Assembly (NCBI GenBank): GCA_020205615.1
Contig: CM035167.1
Span: forward strand, 63,739,436 to 63,803,435
Source of the DNA: Panax quinquefolius
Lineage: Eukaryota > Streptophyta > Magnoliopsida > Apiales > Araliaceae
DNA length: 64,000 nt
Reading direction: 5' to 3'
The position numbers were made by a program, and so were the translations under genes. The notes under the pieces were generated by a model. That model was not told where the DNA came from and ran no database searches. It saw only the letters and a program-made list of their open reading frames with translations. Positions 10,806 to 22,794 of this stretch are shown here, piece by piece (the first letter of the stretch is position 1; each line of letters begins with the position of its first letter).

Positions 10806-11811
10806 AACATATGTTATTTTATTTAAAATAAATATTTCATTTTCTCCATAAATTATTTCCTCCATTTCCACGTAAGAAAGCCACATGGAATGATTTGTGC
10901 CACGTTAGAATTTTTTTTACACGTATGCAACTGATCTGTCAATTTCCGTCTAAAGTCAACAGACTTAACGGAATTGTAAACTTTTTGTTAGTAAATACAA
11001 GTTCAGTGCGTTGACTGTAAGAAAAAAAAAGTTCAGTGACCCATTTGTAAGTCGACTTATAGTACAGTGACCTAGAAAGCATTTAACCCCAATTAGTAAT
11101 TAGGTTTTAAAATTACTAATTAGGGTTTCTAATTATTAAATTAGGGTTCTAATCATTTGGATTTTAAATTACTAATTAGGTTTTCCCTAATTAGCAATAA
11201 TATCTATCATACATGATATTAATCATATTAACACAATTTTTTACTGAGCAAAACTCCAGTTTAGGTTTCAAATTAGGGTTCTAGATATTAGGGTTTTATA
11301 ATTAGGGTTTTTTAAAGATTAATTAGGGTTTCTAGATTTTAATCAGGGTTACCTAATTAATCATATAACACGCAATATAAATCACATCACACAATCATTA
11401 CACAGTCTTGGATCTCCCATTTGAGTATTACAGTAGGGTTAGACAAATTAATATTAGGGTTTGGTCATGATACATTAAAATTGGCCAGATCTTAATGATT
11501 CACACATATCGATACATATTTATAAGATGAAATATCAAAATATAATTAATATTATATTATTATGCTCATCCCTTGATAAAAATCCAAAATTATGGTTTGG
11601 ATTCCATATCTGATTTATTCTTCATATATAACATTATTAATAAAGTTAAAATAATTAACTTAATTAATCTTACATAAATTCATATAATAAAATAAATAAT
11701 TATTATAATAATTCTAAAACCATTTCATATATTATTTAAATAAAATATAATCATATTTTCATAGAAAATAATTAATAAAAACATTTCTACTATAAATTTA
11801 ATTATTATAAG

Positions 11812-13681
11812 TGAAAGTAGTATGCATACAAGCCAATCATGTTTGATGATAAAGCATATACTTTGTAACAATCTTATTCATTTATTAATAAAAGTATTAA
11901 TTTATTAAAGGCTTTTAATTATCTACATAATCTTGTTTTTATTATATGTGATAAACCCATAGTTTTAAGCAATGCTTTTAGAATAATGATGATGATCATT
12001 CTAATGAGATCTAAATTCTTAGAAAGCTTAAAACTAAAATAGTTCCCAATCATTGGATTACTAAATTGGGGATTAGTGAATCGGATAGATTGGTACATCG
12101 TTGCTTACTCATTGGATGAGGATGATTGATCTCATGATCATTTGTGTGGAGACATTAAAGCAAGTATGTAGGTGCTTATTAGAGAATAAGTTCATTGAGC
12201 GTGGCTCGCTAAGGAATACCTAATGGAGTTTTACTTGCTGTCAATGGGAATTCTGTAGTGATAGTAGTACAAGTGATCCTTGGACTTGAGATCATCATAG
12301 TATCTTGTGTATGATGAGTTATACTTTGACTTATTCCTTAAGACCCTTAGGGTATATCAAAGGTATGCTTGGGTATAATAAGTTGTACATGGAGATAATG
12401 TATGATCAATAAAGAATCTACCACCGATAAAAGAAGAGAAATGTCCTATGTGATTCGATAAATGACAACCCAAAGAGTCCTTGGTTAAGGCGAATGAAAT
12501 TAGAAAGGAGTTTCTAATTTGCATTATTTGGAGTTATGCATTTAAGGATCGAAATACATATAATTAAATAAAATAAGACTTGTGAAGAATTCCATGTCTT
12601 AATTTAATTGGAACATTGTATGGTGAAAGGATTGAATTAGACAGTAACTATTTACTCAAAGGTTCTTTAATGATTAATGTTGAAATCTATATTATCCGGA
12701 AAGTCGTTGATCGCTAGGGAGGCTTATCCTATTGTAGAATAAATATTATTTATTTAAATAAATTAATTGTTTAATTTATTTATTTAAATAAGATTAGAAT
12801 TGTTCTAATTGATTTATTCACAACCTAGGTTTAATATGGAGAACCTAAAGGGTCACACCATAAAAGGAAGAATAATTATTTAAGAAGTTAATGGCATAAT
12901 CGTAATAATATGTTAAGTATATTTAATTTAATCTATGGTGATAGAATAAATTAAATAGCTTAATATTTATTATTTAATATTTTAGAAATATTAAATATAA
13001 ATTAATAAGAGGAGTCTTATTAATATTATTATAATTATTATTATTTTAATTTCTAAAAGAGTTTAGGAATTAATTTAATATAAGTACTCTCATTTATTCC
13101 TAATTGGATTAGGAAGGAAAATTAGTTAAAGGAGTTTAATTAATTATCCCTAATAAGATTAGGGAGCTAAATTAATTAAAAGAATTTAATTAATTAAAAC
13201 CCAATTCCTTAATTGTTAAGGTGGGTTGCCCACATCTATAAATAAGAGGAGTCTTATTATGGGTGATGGGGGTTGTTGACTTTTTCAACATACGACATAA
13301 TTCCAATTTGTTGGAGAGTACGTTCTTTTCTATAGAGATAGAAAACTAGGGTTTGAGCCAATACCTCTTTCTTGAATTCTTATTATTCCTTGGTGGATAA
13401 CCTCTAGAGGCCAAACACTTGGGTGGCTAACGTTGATCAAAGGAAGGAACCAAACCCGGTGGATTCAAGTTGAACGCGAAAAGGATTGGAGGTGAACTTG
13501 TACCTGAGGAAGCTCGGATCTTCAAGGGTATGTTTCTTATTCATCTTTTTCGTTTAATTAATAATTGTGCATAAAGAGTGATCCGAGTATATGGTTTGTA
13601 AAAAATTTTAAACTCTGATTTTACACGCTTCCGCTTAATTTTTGCAATTTGATTGCGTTCAAGAATATTACAAACATAACA
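11812..13681 (+). repeat. 5' LTR of element D
   Basis: TGAAAG...ATAACA, 1870 bp, directly followed by the PBS. It aligns along its length with 19005-20884. Differences sit in small clusters, e.g. 12228-12260 and 12420-12650. Confidence 0.93.
13237..13244 (+). promoter_or_regulatory. TATA box of D 5' LTR
   Basis: TATAAATA in the context CCCACATCTATAAATAAGAGG, conserved in all four D/E LTRs. It is the likely start of element transcription. Confidence 0.65.
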
Positions 13682-13682
13682 G

Positions 13683-13696
13683 TGGCATCAGAGCCA
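13683..13696 (+). other. Primer binding site of element D
   Basis: TGGCATCAGAGCCA starts 1 nt after the LTR. It is one base off the common TGGTATCAGAGCC copia PBS. Confidence 0.8.
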
Positions 13697-14037
13697 AACC
13701 TTTATGCGAATTATTAATTGTTTTAAATTTGATATGTATATCGATATGTGTTTAGAACAATTTAATTGGTCATAATTTTATTGTATAAAATTTATCATAT
13801 AAAATAAAATAAAAAAAGGGAGCTGATTTGTTATATGCACGAATCACGAAAAGCCCACGTGCTTCCTTAATCAAAAAAAAAAATTAAAAGAATCCGGTCA
13901 TGAAACCAACAAAAGTTTTCGGCAGAAGCTTGATTTATTTCAAGGAAGGCACGGATTTCAAGGGGCTTAATGTATCAAATGTTAACATTTGATTTCCATG
14001 GATTATATATATATAAACTAACTGTTACGGAAATCAG

Positions 14038-14069
<32 letters not shown>

Positions 14070-15960
14070 AATATTTTAATAATCGTTTTTTTAGTATATA
14101 TATATATATATTATATAAGTATTACATATATATATATATATATATATATTTTAATAATTTTATAATTAAAATAAAAAGTTTATTTTAATTTTAAAATTAG
14201 AATTTCATCTTAACTAATTAGAGTTGGAATTGGATTTCAAGATAACTAATTGGAGTTGAAATTGGATTATATGTTTCCTTAAATAAAGGAGTTTATTTAG
14301 ATATGAAATAAGATTTCATATTATTCAAAATAAAAGAGTTTATTTGTGAATAGGAAAGAGAATCCATGTTTCCTTAAATAAAGGAGTTTATTTAAATATG
14401 AAATAAGATTTCATATTATTCAAAATAAAGGAGTTTATTTGTGAATAGGAAAAGAATTCGTGTTTCCTTTAATAATTTTTTTTTTACATGGAATTAGATT
14501 CCATAATTAATTAAAATAAAGGAGTTTATTTTGATTAAAAATTTTGATTAAAATAAAATAGTTTATTTTATTCAAAATTGGATAAATTAAAATAAAATAG
14601 TTTTATTTTGATTTAAATTTGGATTAAAATAAAGGAGTTTATTTTGATTCAAAAATTGATTTTATACTAACTAAATTTTGCCCATTAAATGATATCAATA
14701 TATATATTAAATGTTTATTATTCATAAGATGAATGTTATTTATTGATGCATATGATGATGTGTATGATAATAAATGGGATTGATTATGGACTATTGACCA
14801 ATGTGATTGGATTTTATTTTAGTTGCATGCATGAATGTATGGGTTTTATTAAATGGGGTCTGCGTACCTCGTCTTCTCTAATTTTTCTTAATGTAAATTC
14901 TATCTCCCTCCTATGTACTTCCCCTTGACCACTGATCAAGGTTTCTATTTATTTTAAATAGTTTTGTAATAGGAATAGTTAGAATTAATTTTAAAAAAAA
15001 TTGGAGATCAAGGGACAAGAAGCGCATGAAGACCCGTTTGTAATGGAGCCCAGGTTTAAATTTAATAGTTATATTTAAATATTATTTCTTGCACCCCTAG
15101 TGTTTGACCTTTTGGTTCACTTGGTGGCTCTAGTGAACCAAACTAGAATAAAAGTCCATAATCAATCCGGGTAGAATATAGTATTCTATATGTGCATGCT
15201 TATACTATATATATATATTATATATTATGCAAACATGCTTCGCATGTTAATTAATACGACGCGTATTTTATATATATATATGTATGCGCTTAAACAAGAT
15301 GAGACAAATTAATAACAAAACCCTCAATTTTTTTTATATTAAGTCCTAAGCGTTCAAAGATATTTGGAATATCGAACGTCGCCTTCTAGCATGATAAAAT
15401 TAATAGAGTATTAAATATTTAATATGAGTTTGTTGTGTCACCACAAGGCAAGTATTAAGTATTTAAGATGTTAATTTATCACATTTGATGCTTATAAAAA
15501 AAAATTGAACAATATTATTTTGTTGTGTCACCACAAGGATGATATTTTTCTTTTTGAATATATGGAGTGCTAGGTCGGACTTAACTTGGATAATTTTGAT
15601 TCGGATGTGCCACCACTTGATCAAAATAATCTAAGAGGCAAAAGAAAAGGAATTGCATAGTTGATGTAATTGACAAAAGTTATCTACCTATTTATTTATA
15701 TATAGTTTGTTGTGTCACCACAAGGCTATATACATTTGAAATGGGATCCTTATTCTCACTAGCAAATCTTTAATTAGATTTTGCCCAACTATATAAGTGA
15801 GGGTAATATAGTTTGAAGAAAATAGTGGGAGATACCAATTTAAAACAAGACCTAATTTTTTTGGTAATTAATAAAAGAATGTATGTTAAAATGTTGTTAA
15901 TTACAAATTCATTTACGTAATTTTACAATGTCTAAATTACTATCATTTAAACATATTAGA
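13697..15960 (+). other. Leader of element D: microsatellites and repeated motifs, no gene
   Basis: It contains (TA)n runs at 14036-14064, 14095-14113 and 14126-14150. AT-rich units with AAAATAAAGGAGTTTATTT recur at 14280-14660. The motif TTGTTGTGTCACCACAAGG occurs three times (15428-15448, 15519-15538, 15705-15725), with a weaker fourth at 15604-15622. The same leader, inverted and much like this one, lies in element E. Confidence 0.7.
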
Positions 15961-15974
15961 TGTTATTTAACCAA

Positions 15975-16725
15975 ACCGTATTAAACGAATTGGTTAAGGA
16001 ATTTGAGAATAGTTCTCATAGCTGAAAAGCTATCTTATGTCCTTAATACGCCTATCCCTGCAATGGTTGCAGACAATGCCTTTGAGGAAGAGATTGCTAC
16101 TTTTAGAAAGTGGCAAAATGATGCACATTGGCTCACGCATCATGCTCGCATCCATGAGTAACGAGCTTAAGCGTCAAGATGAAACTATGGATGCTCTCCT
16201 ACTATATTCCCGCACATCAAGTAGTTGATGGTGAGGAAAAATGACCGATAGATATCGAGATATCTAAGGAGCTCTTCCGATCTAGAATGGCCAATGGCAC
16301 TATAAGATGCACAAAAGGTTCTTAACATAATCAATTTGATTGATCAATTAGGACAACGGGTTTTGTCATGGATGGAGAGTTGAGCCATGATTTGACCTTG
16401 CACTCACTCCCGGACTCCTTTCACAATTGTTGTGAATTTTTCATATAAACAAGCTAGATATCAGCTTCGCTGATTTGCTTAACATGTTGAAAAATGTTGA
16501 GAGTCACTTTCCAACCAAGAAAGACCATGTCTTACTGGTAGGGGCCAAAAGATCTTCTGAAAAGAAGAATGATTCAAAGAAGGTAAATAGAAAGGCAAAA
16601 TAAAGGATAATAAGAACAAAACTGGTATGGATAGCAAAGGAGTTTGCTTCCACTGCAATAAGCCTGGACACTGGAAAGAAACTGCGAGAAGCATCTTGCA
16701 GAGGTTAACCAAAGAAGCTTAGTGA
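15975..16725 (+). pseudogene. copia gag remnant of element D
   Basis: Several frames together spell a copia gag. An N-terminal stretch includes IPAMVADNAFEEEIATFRKW-like coding (16045-16110). A middle part has LPDSFHN near 16410, and a C-terminal zinc knuckle has VCFHCNKPGHWK near 16640. The final Cys of the knuckle is lost. Multiple stops and shifts. It is followed by the protease remnant. Confidence 0.7.
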
Positions 16726-16784
16726 AGTTTTTCTACATAATACGCTTTTTGTTCATGATTGAAATAAATTTTTCTTTAAGTCAA

Positions 16785-17161
16785 GGTTCTACTTGGGTAT
16801 TGGATACCGACTTTGGTTATCATAAATATAGATTTATGAATGGACCAAGAAGAAGTAGAAAGCTAAACAAAGATAAATAATCTTATGTGTGGGAAATGAA
16901 GCAAAGGTTGCTACATTAGCCATAGAAACTTATAGTTTAGCAATGCCTACGGGCAAGTCTATTAAGTCAATAAGTTGTTATTGTATTCCAGTTCTCGTTG
17001 GAAACATTATTTCCATTTTTTTGTTGGATAATGACATCTTTGGTATTATATTTAAGAACAATTGTTGTTATATTTATAATAATAATGTTTTGTATAGGAC
17101 TGGAATATCACTTAATGGATTTAGTGTACTTGACTTACATGAAAATAATTTTGCATATTGA
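16785..17161 (+). pseudogene. copia protease and pre-integrase remnant of element D
   Basis: Near 16787 the frame reads STWVLDTDFG. This is the copia protease active-site region, with D-T-G decayed to D-T-D. From 16889 an open stretch of 90 codons (GNEAKVATLAIETYSL and on) matches the usual sequence between protease and integrase, the family pattern being a VGNG-like block, CYC/VP, IIS and ISLNG. It shows no catalytic residues of its own. Confidence 0.7.
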
Positions 17162-17560
17162 ACAAATTAGTATAAGAAAAGGAGATGATCATTCAAAGAG
17201 TTGAATGTGTGTATTTGCTGAAATACAAGTGTGAATTATTTGAAAGGTTCAAAGAATTGATGAAACAAATTGGCAAAGTATTAAGATTCTTTGATTAGAT
17301 CAAGGAATAAATACTTGTGCAATAAGTTTCTAGATCATCTCAAATGGTTTTTTCATAATGGGACGCCTCTCTTGATACATAATAATTGATTGGTGTATCC
17401 GAAAGGAAAAATCATACCTTGTTGGACATGGTGCGTCCATAATGATTTTACCAACATTCCAAAGATCCTTCCGGGATAATGTCCTAGAAATGGGGTGCAT
17501 ATCTACGAAAATGGTAACCTCAAAATCCAGCCCCAAGACTCCATAAAAGTTATGGATGGG
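17162..17560 (+). pseudogene. copia integrase remnant of element D
   Basis: Short pieces only. The FERFKELMKQIGK stretch near 17240 is followed by ISERK/NHTLLDMV-like coding at 17395-17440. This is the copia catalytic-core neighbourhood, where the family has GVSERRNRTLLDMVR. The catalytic D,D,E set is not intact. Stops in all frames. Confidence 0.6.
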
Positions 17561-18000
17561 GGAGAATTCTTAATCTTAAGTATGTTAAGATAAGGGTTGT
17601 CCAACTTATGTGAAAAGGTTTCAAAGGATAAGCTTGGGACAAGATTTGACAAATCTGATTTGTGGGACATCCTAAAGTAAGTTTAGGGTAAATGTTCTAT
17701 GATCCTACTTAGCAAAAGGTGTTTATTACGAAACACGCTTCCTTCTAAGATAAAGGTGTTTATCATTGAAAGGGCTAGTGGGAGGATAATAGATCTTGAA
17801 GAGTTCAAGAACCACAAAATACTATAAGTTAAATAAGAGGAACCTGTAGATAAACCTATTATACCACAATCGAATCAAATGGAATAAGCACCAAGATACT
17901 GGAGGTATGGATTCATCATATATGATGATGATGAGGTACACATCATAGAAGATGTTGATCCGATTATATACGATGAGGTAAGTGTTGTAGACACTCGGAG
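17561..18000 (+). pseudogene. Decayed linker between integrase and RT of element D
   Basis: No clear domain. Short matches to the copia region before RT occur (acidic stretches, codons for DDDEVH near 17930). Stops in all frames. Confidence 0.4.
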
Positions 18001-18470
18001 AAATGGATTGAAGCAAGTTTCTCAAATATGGAACATTCGTTTTGATGAGGCAATCAAAAGAGTTTGATTTTATCAAAAATAAGAATGAACCTAGTGTGTA
18101 CAAAAGGGTCAGTGGGAGCATCGTGACATTCCTAGTACTATATGTTGATATACTACGGATAAAGAATGACATATTAATGCTACAATCAGTAAAGATAAAG
18201 TTGTCTAAACATTCCTCCATGAATGATTTGGGAAGAGTATCTTAATTGGGGATATAAATCTATATAGATAGATTTAAGAGGATGCTCGACTTAACCCAAG
18301 GAACGTATATTCATTTGATGCTAAAGTCGTTTAGCATGGCAAACTCCAAGAGATGTCTCATGTCGATGAGCTATGGAGTGTATCTCTTAATAGTCCCCAC
18401 AGACTCAAAAAAGAGAGGTCGCATGAATGACAATCATGTATGCAATGAAATATACGAGACCCGATGTTGA
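18001..18470 (+). pseudogene. copia reverse transcriptase remnant of element D
   Basis: Adjacent frames give the copia RT C-half. First comes RFDEAIKR, then FIKNKNEPSVYKRVSG and TFLVLYVDILRI at 18080-18160. Here the YVDD active site has lost one Asp (YVD-I). LSKHSSMNDLGRVS and LDLTQGTYIHLMLKSFSM follow at 18195-18345. Compared with a complete copia RT, the N-half (palm and fingers) is missing or unreadable. Not functional. Confidence 0.75.
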
Positions 18471-18990
18471 TCGGTCATAATTCGGAGAAGTTCACTATGA
18501 GTCGCTGAAAACATCTTAAAGTTCTTAATCGGCACTAAGGATGTGAGATACATGGTGGGTCCGAATTAAAACTAGAGGGCTTTACAGACTCAAGTTTTTC
18601 GAGATGCACTCAAGAAGACCAAAATCCACTTTAAGGTAAAGCGTTATCTTGAGCAAGTAGCAAAGTGAATTGAAAGGTTCCAAACAAAGAAAGAGTTCTT
18701 TGGTTTAATGATAAAGACAAAGTATATAGCTATAAATGAAGTCGCAAGTTGATTGTTTGGATTAAAAGTTCATTACGTAACTAGGAATAGTTCTAAGTCT
18801 CATCTTGAATCTAAACATGTGTTGTGGCACTTTCATTTGATTATAAGAATCATTGAAAGATGGGAAATCACTATAGAGATAGTGGACTCTCATGAACAAC
18901 ATTACATATCCATTAACTAAAGTTATCCAACAGCAGGATAATCGTCACTTAGAGAAGAAGAGTATGAGTTACCATGACGATTGGCTTTAG
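18471..18990 (+). pseudogene. copia RNase H remnant of element D
   Basis: Frames around 18505-18560 give ILKFLIGTKDVRYMVG. From 18700 they give a TKYIAINEVAS-like stretch and ESKHVLWHFHLI (18800-18840). These match the end of copia pol, where the family has a SEAEY...EA block and KHI..HFIR block. Several stops. It ends next to the polypurine tract. Confidence 0.65.
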
Positions 18991-19004
18991 TGCAAGTGGG
19001 AGAT
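18991..19004 (+). other. Polypurine tract of element D
   Basis: TGCAAGTGGGAGAT directly before the 3' LTR; GTGGGAGAT is the common copia plus-strand primer. Confidence 0.8.
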
Positions 19005-20884
19005 TGAAAGTAGTATGCACACAAGCCAATCATGTTTGATGATAAAGCATATACTTTGTAACAATCTTATTCATTTATTAATAAAAAGTATTAATTTATT
19101 AAAGGCTTTTAATTATCTACATGATGCTGTTTTATTATATGTGATAAACCCATAGTTTTAAGCAATGCTTTTAGAATAATGATGATGAACATTCTAATGA
19201 GATCTAAATTCTTAGAAAGCTTAAAACTAAAATAGTTCCCAATCATTGGATTACTAAATTGGGGATTAGTGAATCCAGATAGATTGGTACATACGTTGCT
19301 TACTCATTGGATGAGGATGATTGATCTCATGATCATTTGTGTGGAGACATTAAAGTAAGTATGTAGGTGCTTATTAGAGAATAAGTTCACTGAACGTGGC
19401 TCGCTAAGGAATACCTAATGGAGTTTTACTTGCCTGTCAATGGGAATTCCTGTAGTGATAGTAGTACAAGTGATCCTTGGACTTGAGATCATCATAGTAT
19501 CTTGTGTATGATGAGTTATACTTTGACTTATTCCTTAAGACCCTTAGGGTATATCAAAGGGTATGCTTGGGTATAATAAGTTATACATGGAGATAATGTA
19601 TGATCAATAAAGAATCTACCACTTCGATAAAGAAGAGAAATGTCCTATGTGATTCGATAAATGACAACCCAAAGAGTCCTTGGTTATATGTAATGAAATT
19701 AGAAAGGAGTTTCTAATTTGCATTATTTGGAGTTGTGCATTTAAGGATCGAAATACATATAATTAAATAAAATAAGACTTGACAAATAATTCCATGTCTT
19801 ATATTTAATTGGGACATTGTATGGTGGAAGGATTGAATTGTCACTAAAGAACTATTTACTCAAAGGTTCTTTAATGATTAATGTTGAAATCTATATTATC
19901 TGAAAAGTCGTTGATCGCTAGGGAGGCTTATCCCTATTGTAGAATAAATATTATTTATTTAAATAAATTAATTGTTTAATTTATTTATTTAAATAAGATT
20001 AGAATTGTTCTAATTGATTTATTCACAACCGGTTTAATATGGAGAACCTAAAGGGTCACACCATAAAAGGAAGAATAATTATTTAAGAAGTTAATGGCAT
20101 AATCGTAATAATATGTTAAGTATATTTAATTTAATCTATGGTGATAGAATAAATTAAATAGCTTAATATTTATTATTTAATATTTTAGAAATATTAAATA
20201 TAAATTAATAAGAGGAGTCTTATTAATATTATTATAATTATTATTATTTTAATTTCTAAAAGAGTTTAGGAATTAATTTAATATAAGTACTCTCATTTAT
20301 TCCTAATTGGATTAGGAAGGAAAATTAGTTAAAGGAGTTTAATTAATTATCCCTAATAAGATTAGGGAGCTAAATTAATTAAAAGAATTTAATTAATTAA
20401 AACCCAATTCCTTAATTGTTAAGGTGGGTTGCCCACATCTATAAATAAGAGGAGTCTTATTATGGGTGATGGGGGTTGTTGACTTTTTCAACATACGACA
20501 TAATTCTAATTTGTTGGAGAGTACGTTCTTTTCTATAGAGATAGAAAACTAGGGTTTGAGCCAATACCTCTTTCTTGAATTCTTATTATTCCTTGGTGGA
20601 TCATCTTTAGAGGCCAAACACTTGGGTGGCTAACGTTGATCAAAGGAAGGAACCAAACCCGGTGGATTCAAGTTGAACGCGAAAAGGATTGAAGGTGAAC
20701 TTGTACCTGAGGAAGCTCGGATCTTCAAGGGTATATTTCTTATTCATCTTTTTCGTTTAATTAATAATTGTGCATAAAGGGTGATCCGGGTATATGGTTT
20801 GTAAAAAATTTTAAACTCTGATTTTACACGCTTCCGCTTAATTTTTGTAATTTGATTGCGTTCAAGAATATTACAAACATAACA
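19005..20884 (+). repeat. 3' LTR of element D
   Basis: 1880 bp, ending ACATAACA at the TSD ATAAG. The TATA box is at 20440-20447. Long identical stretches with the 5' LTR suggest fairly recent insertion. Local differences cluster at CTG/CAG/CCGG sites. Confidence 0.93.
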
Positions 20885-21075
20885 ATAAGAATATAATTTA
20901 TAATAATCAATAATTCTAAAATAAAATGATTTAAAATTATTCATGTAATAAATATATTTTTATATATCACATAAATACATACTCTTTATCTTGTACTAAT
21001 CCTCATCCTCAAAATAAAAAAAAATTATACGCAAAATTTTAGATTTAATTATATAGAAAATATCGGGTTGTTACA

Positions 21076-21090
21076 TTCACCCCCCCTTAT
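21076..21090 (-). other. Polypurine tract of element A
   Basis: The minus strand reads ATAAGGGGGGGTGAA against the LTR start TGTAACAACCCG. The preceding GATTCCGAGGACGGAATC is typical of the end of chromovirus pol regions. Confidence 0.85.
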
Positions 21091-21259
21091 AATGATTCCG
21101 TCCTCGGAATCACCGTTTTAAAACCTATACATACCAGGGTACATAGCATACATAATCCTTGCAAGTAGATCTCGATCAAAATTGATCGAACTAATATTTA
21201 ACTATTCAACATAAAGCTTATCTATCTGCTTATACGGAAAAATTGATTTCTAATAGAAT

Positions 21260-21868
21260 TCAATTTCCTCCTTCAAAATAATTTATAAAATAATTTACTA
21301 TATATAAGAAAATAATATAGAAGAAAATAAAATTGATTAGAATAATACCTGGAGTTGCATCCCCGGCTGCTATTGTTTCTTGAACTGTCATGTTGAAGAC
21401 ACTTGCAGTTGATTTCGTTGGTTTGATTGTTGATGTTGGTCCCGTTATCGCCAATGTCCTGCTGCATTTCCTCGTATTCGCATTCTTTGCCTCCCTCCTC
21501 CTTCTTGGATAATCTTTCACCTTATACTCCATTGATCCACACTTAAAACACACAGACTTGCCCTTTATCTCTTTTCCTTTTATCGTATAGGTGACAAAAG
21601 CTTTCTGTTGTCCCTCCGTTACCCTAGCTATCATAAACGTTGCTACAGGGTCATTTGATCCTCTAAATCCTGATAGTACGATCGCCTTGAAGTCTTTGAC
21701 GTTCGTCGATCAATTTATTTGGATGATCTTCCGACGGCTGGTATTCCATTCTGCATAGCTTGATCGTCCATATTCACAAAATTCTGTATCGGGTCTGGTT
21801 GTCCTCTAGTTTTGCTGACAGGTTCTTCTATCCGGGTATTTCGTTTTCGTCTCCTTGGCGGTATTATA
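21260..21868 (-). pseudogene. Shortened gag of element A
   Basis: Near 21868 the minus strand gives PPRRRKRNTRIEEPVS, matching F's gag start, but the ATG is ATA. After about 70 broken codons an open part (21634-21260) reads RVTEGQQKAFVTYTIKGKE, matching the F gag segment RVAEGKKTAFPTYMMKGE. It then jumps straight to a knuckle CFKCGSMEYKVKDYP (His and last Cys replaced by Tyr). The middle of gag is thus deleted. The end, SVFNMTVQETIAA, is the usual gag-protease junction. No protease or pol follows before the PPT. Confidence 0.7.
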
Positions 21869-22439
21869 ACAATTTATTCTTTATTCTAAGCCTTATCATA
21901 TACGTATAATCATATAACACGAAATTCTATATTTATCATGTACTCAAAATATTATATATTTTAAAATTTTGGTTTCTGCATTAACCAGTACTCATATAAT
22001 TAACTACTATCTTTATACCACTTTTTTCAGTAATCCCATATAAATTCATACTCATATCACTTGACATACCATAACACATATTGCTTTAATCATCCGTTAT
22101 CCCTTTGTGACTCAAAAGTCTGGAATCGCTGCCACAACTTATACAAAATTTGAAAAATATTACCTTATACAAATATACCTATCATATACATAACATAGAA
22201 TCATACATATTCAAGTAATACTAGTACTACTTATTTCTTACGCCTCCATTAAGTATCAATTGCTTAGAAATCTGTCTATTCCCATTATCCTCAATAATCC
22301 ATTCACACCTAACTACACCTAGTTCGTCCAACTTACCATACATTATGAGTTTAAGAACTCACCACAGATATATGAGTTTAAGAACTCGACATTGACCACA
22401 TATTTTTTAACTATACTTTACCTATCACCATACTACTAT
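21869..22439 (-). other. Non-coding internal region of element A between gag and upstream-ORF remnant
   Basis: AT-rich and aligned with the F interval between its two ORFs (981-1249), including CCCTTTGTGACT. No ORF seen. Confidence 0.5.
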
Positions 22440-22573
22440 CTTTTGTGGTCCCAGATTATACTTTTCAAAACAACCACCTCATTGAGGTAGCTTTCAATGT
22501 GAGCCTCAATTTAAGCTATTGGCTTTGATATTGGCTCGGTTATGGAGGTTGACTTCTTCTTTACGATGGACAT
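22440..22573 (-). pseudogene. Remnant of the upstream ORF in element A
   Basis: From the ATG at 22573-22571 the minus strand reads MSIVKKKSTSITEPISKPIA followed by a stop. Downstream codons match LNEVVV of F's ORF (1250-1891). The coiled-coil and zinc-knuckle parts are deleted. This shows the upstream ORF belonged to the family and did not arise by chance in F. Confidence 0.65.
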
Positions 22574-22781
22574 CTACACACCTAAGTTATCCTGATTATC
22601 ACTTAATATATACACACAATAATTAATAGTATTTTATAAGTTATCTTTTATTTGATTTGACGATGAACTAATTCAATTCATCTCCTTTTTAAACTCTATA
22701 TGAGTTATTTATATTTTCAACGTTTCCCTCTATTCCAAGGTTATAGCCTAAGGTCTAGCCCACCTAAGGTTTTTAACCCTA

Positions 22782-22794
22782 AGCTCTGATACCA
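22782..22794 (-). other. Primer binding site of element A
   Basis: The minus strand reads TGGTATCAGAGCT, 3 nt inside the 5' LTR, which starts at 22798. Confidence 0.88.

Larger units (their letters stand above)
9060..11090. mobile_element. Non-autonomous Mutator-like element (MULE-1) with long TIRs
   Basis: The ends GGGTTAAATGCTTTCTA and its inverse begin TIRs of about 230 bp (9060-9288 and 10858-11090). These contain the motif GTCACTGTACTATA and an ACGTGGC-like motif. A 9-bp direct repeat AATTAGTAA flanks it (9051-9059, 11091-11099). The empty site is visible in the right LTR near 29400 and 49820. A 9-bp TSD with long TIRs is typical of Mutator-like elements. No transposase ORF is present. 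The interior has a C/T-rich stretch and a gene-like stretch (9380-9900) of unknown origin, then tandem repeats. Confidence 0.85.
11812..20884 (+). mobile_element. Element D: full-length, decayed Ty1/copia retrotransposon
   Basis: LTRs of 1870 and 1880 bp (TGAAAGTAGTATGC to ACATAACA) flank about 5.3 kb. The TSD is ATAAG (11807-11811, 20885-20889). The order of domain remnants is gag, protease, integrase, reverse transcriptase, RNase H. Integrase before RT defines the copia superfamily. Every domain is broken by stops and frameshifts. It interrupts element A's 3' LTR. Element E in the window is of the same family in the opposite orientation. Confidence 0.92.
4831..21075 (-). repeat. 3' LTR of element A (left copy, interrupted)
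   Basis: It runs from TGTAAAGCC to GTTACA, next to a polypurine tract. Removing the Mutator-like element (9060-11090) and copia D (11812-20884) with one TSD copy each leaves about 5127 bp. Compared with the right LTR it lacks about 45 bp near 8640, including the minus-strand TATA box. It has about 100 bp extra at 8822-8925 rich in CCTTAGGGTTT. Many TTAGGGTTT motifs are scattered at 8820-9050 and 11100-11350. Confidence 0.85.

Noticed and set aside
8820..11350. Many TTAGGGTTT motifs resembling plant telomere repeats
   Set aside because: They are scattered in AT-rich LTR DNA and not in tandem, so they are not an interstitial telomere array. They also recur in every A LTR copy.
13970..14188. 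Tyr/Ile-rich ORF in the D leader
   Set aside because: Translation of TA microsatellites.
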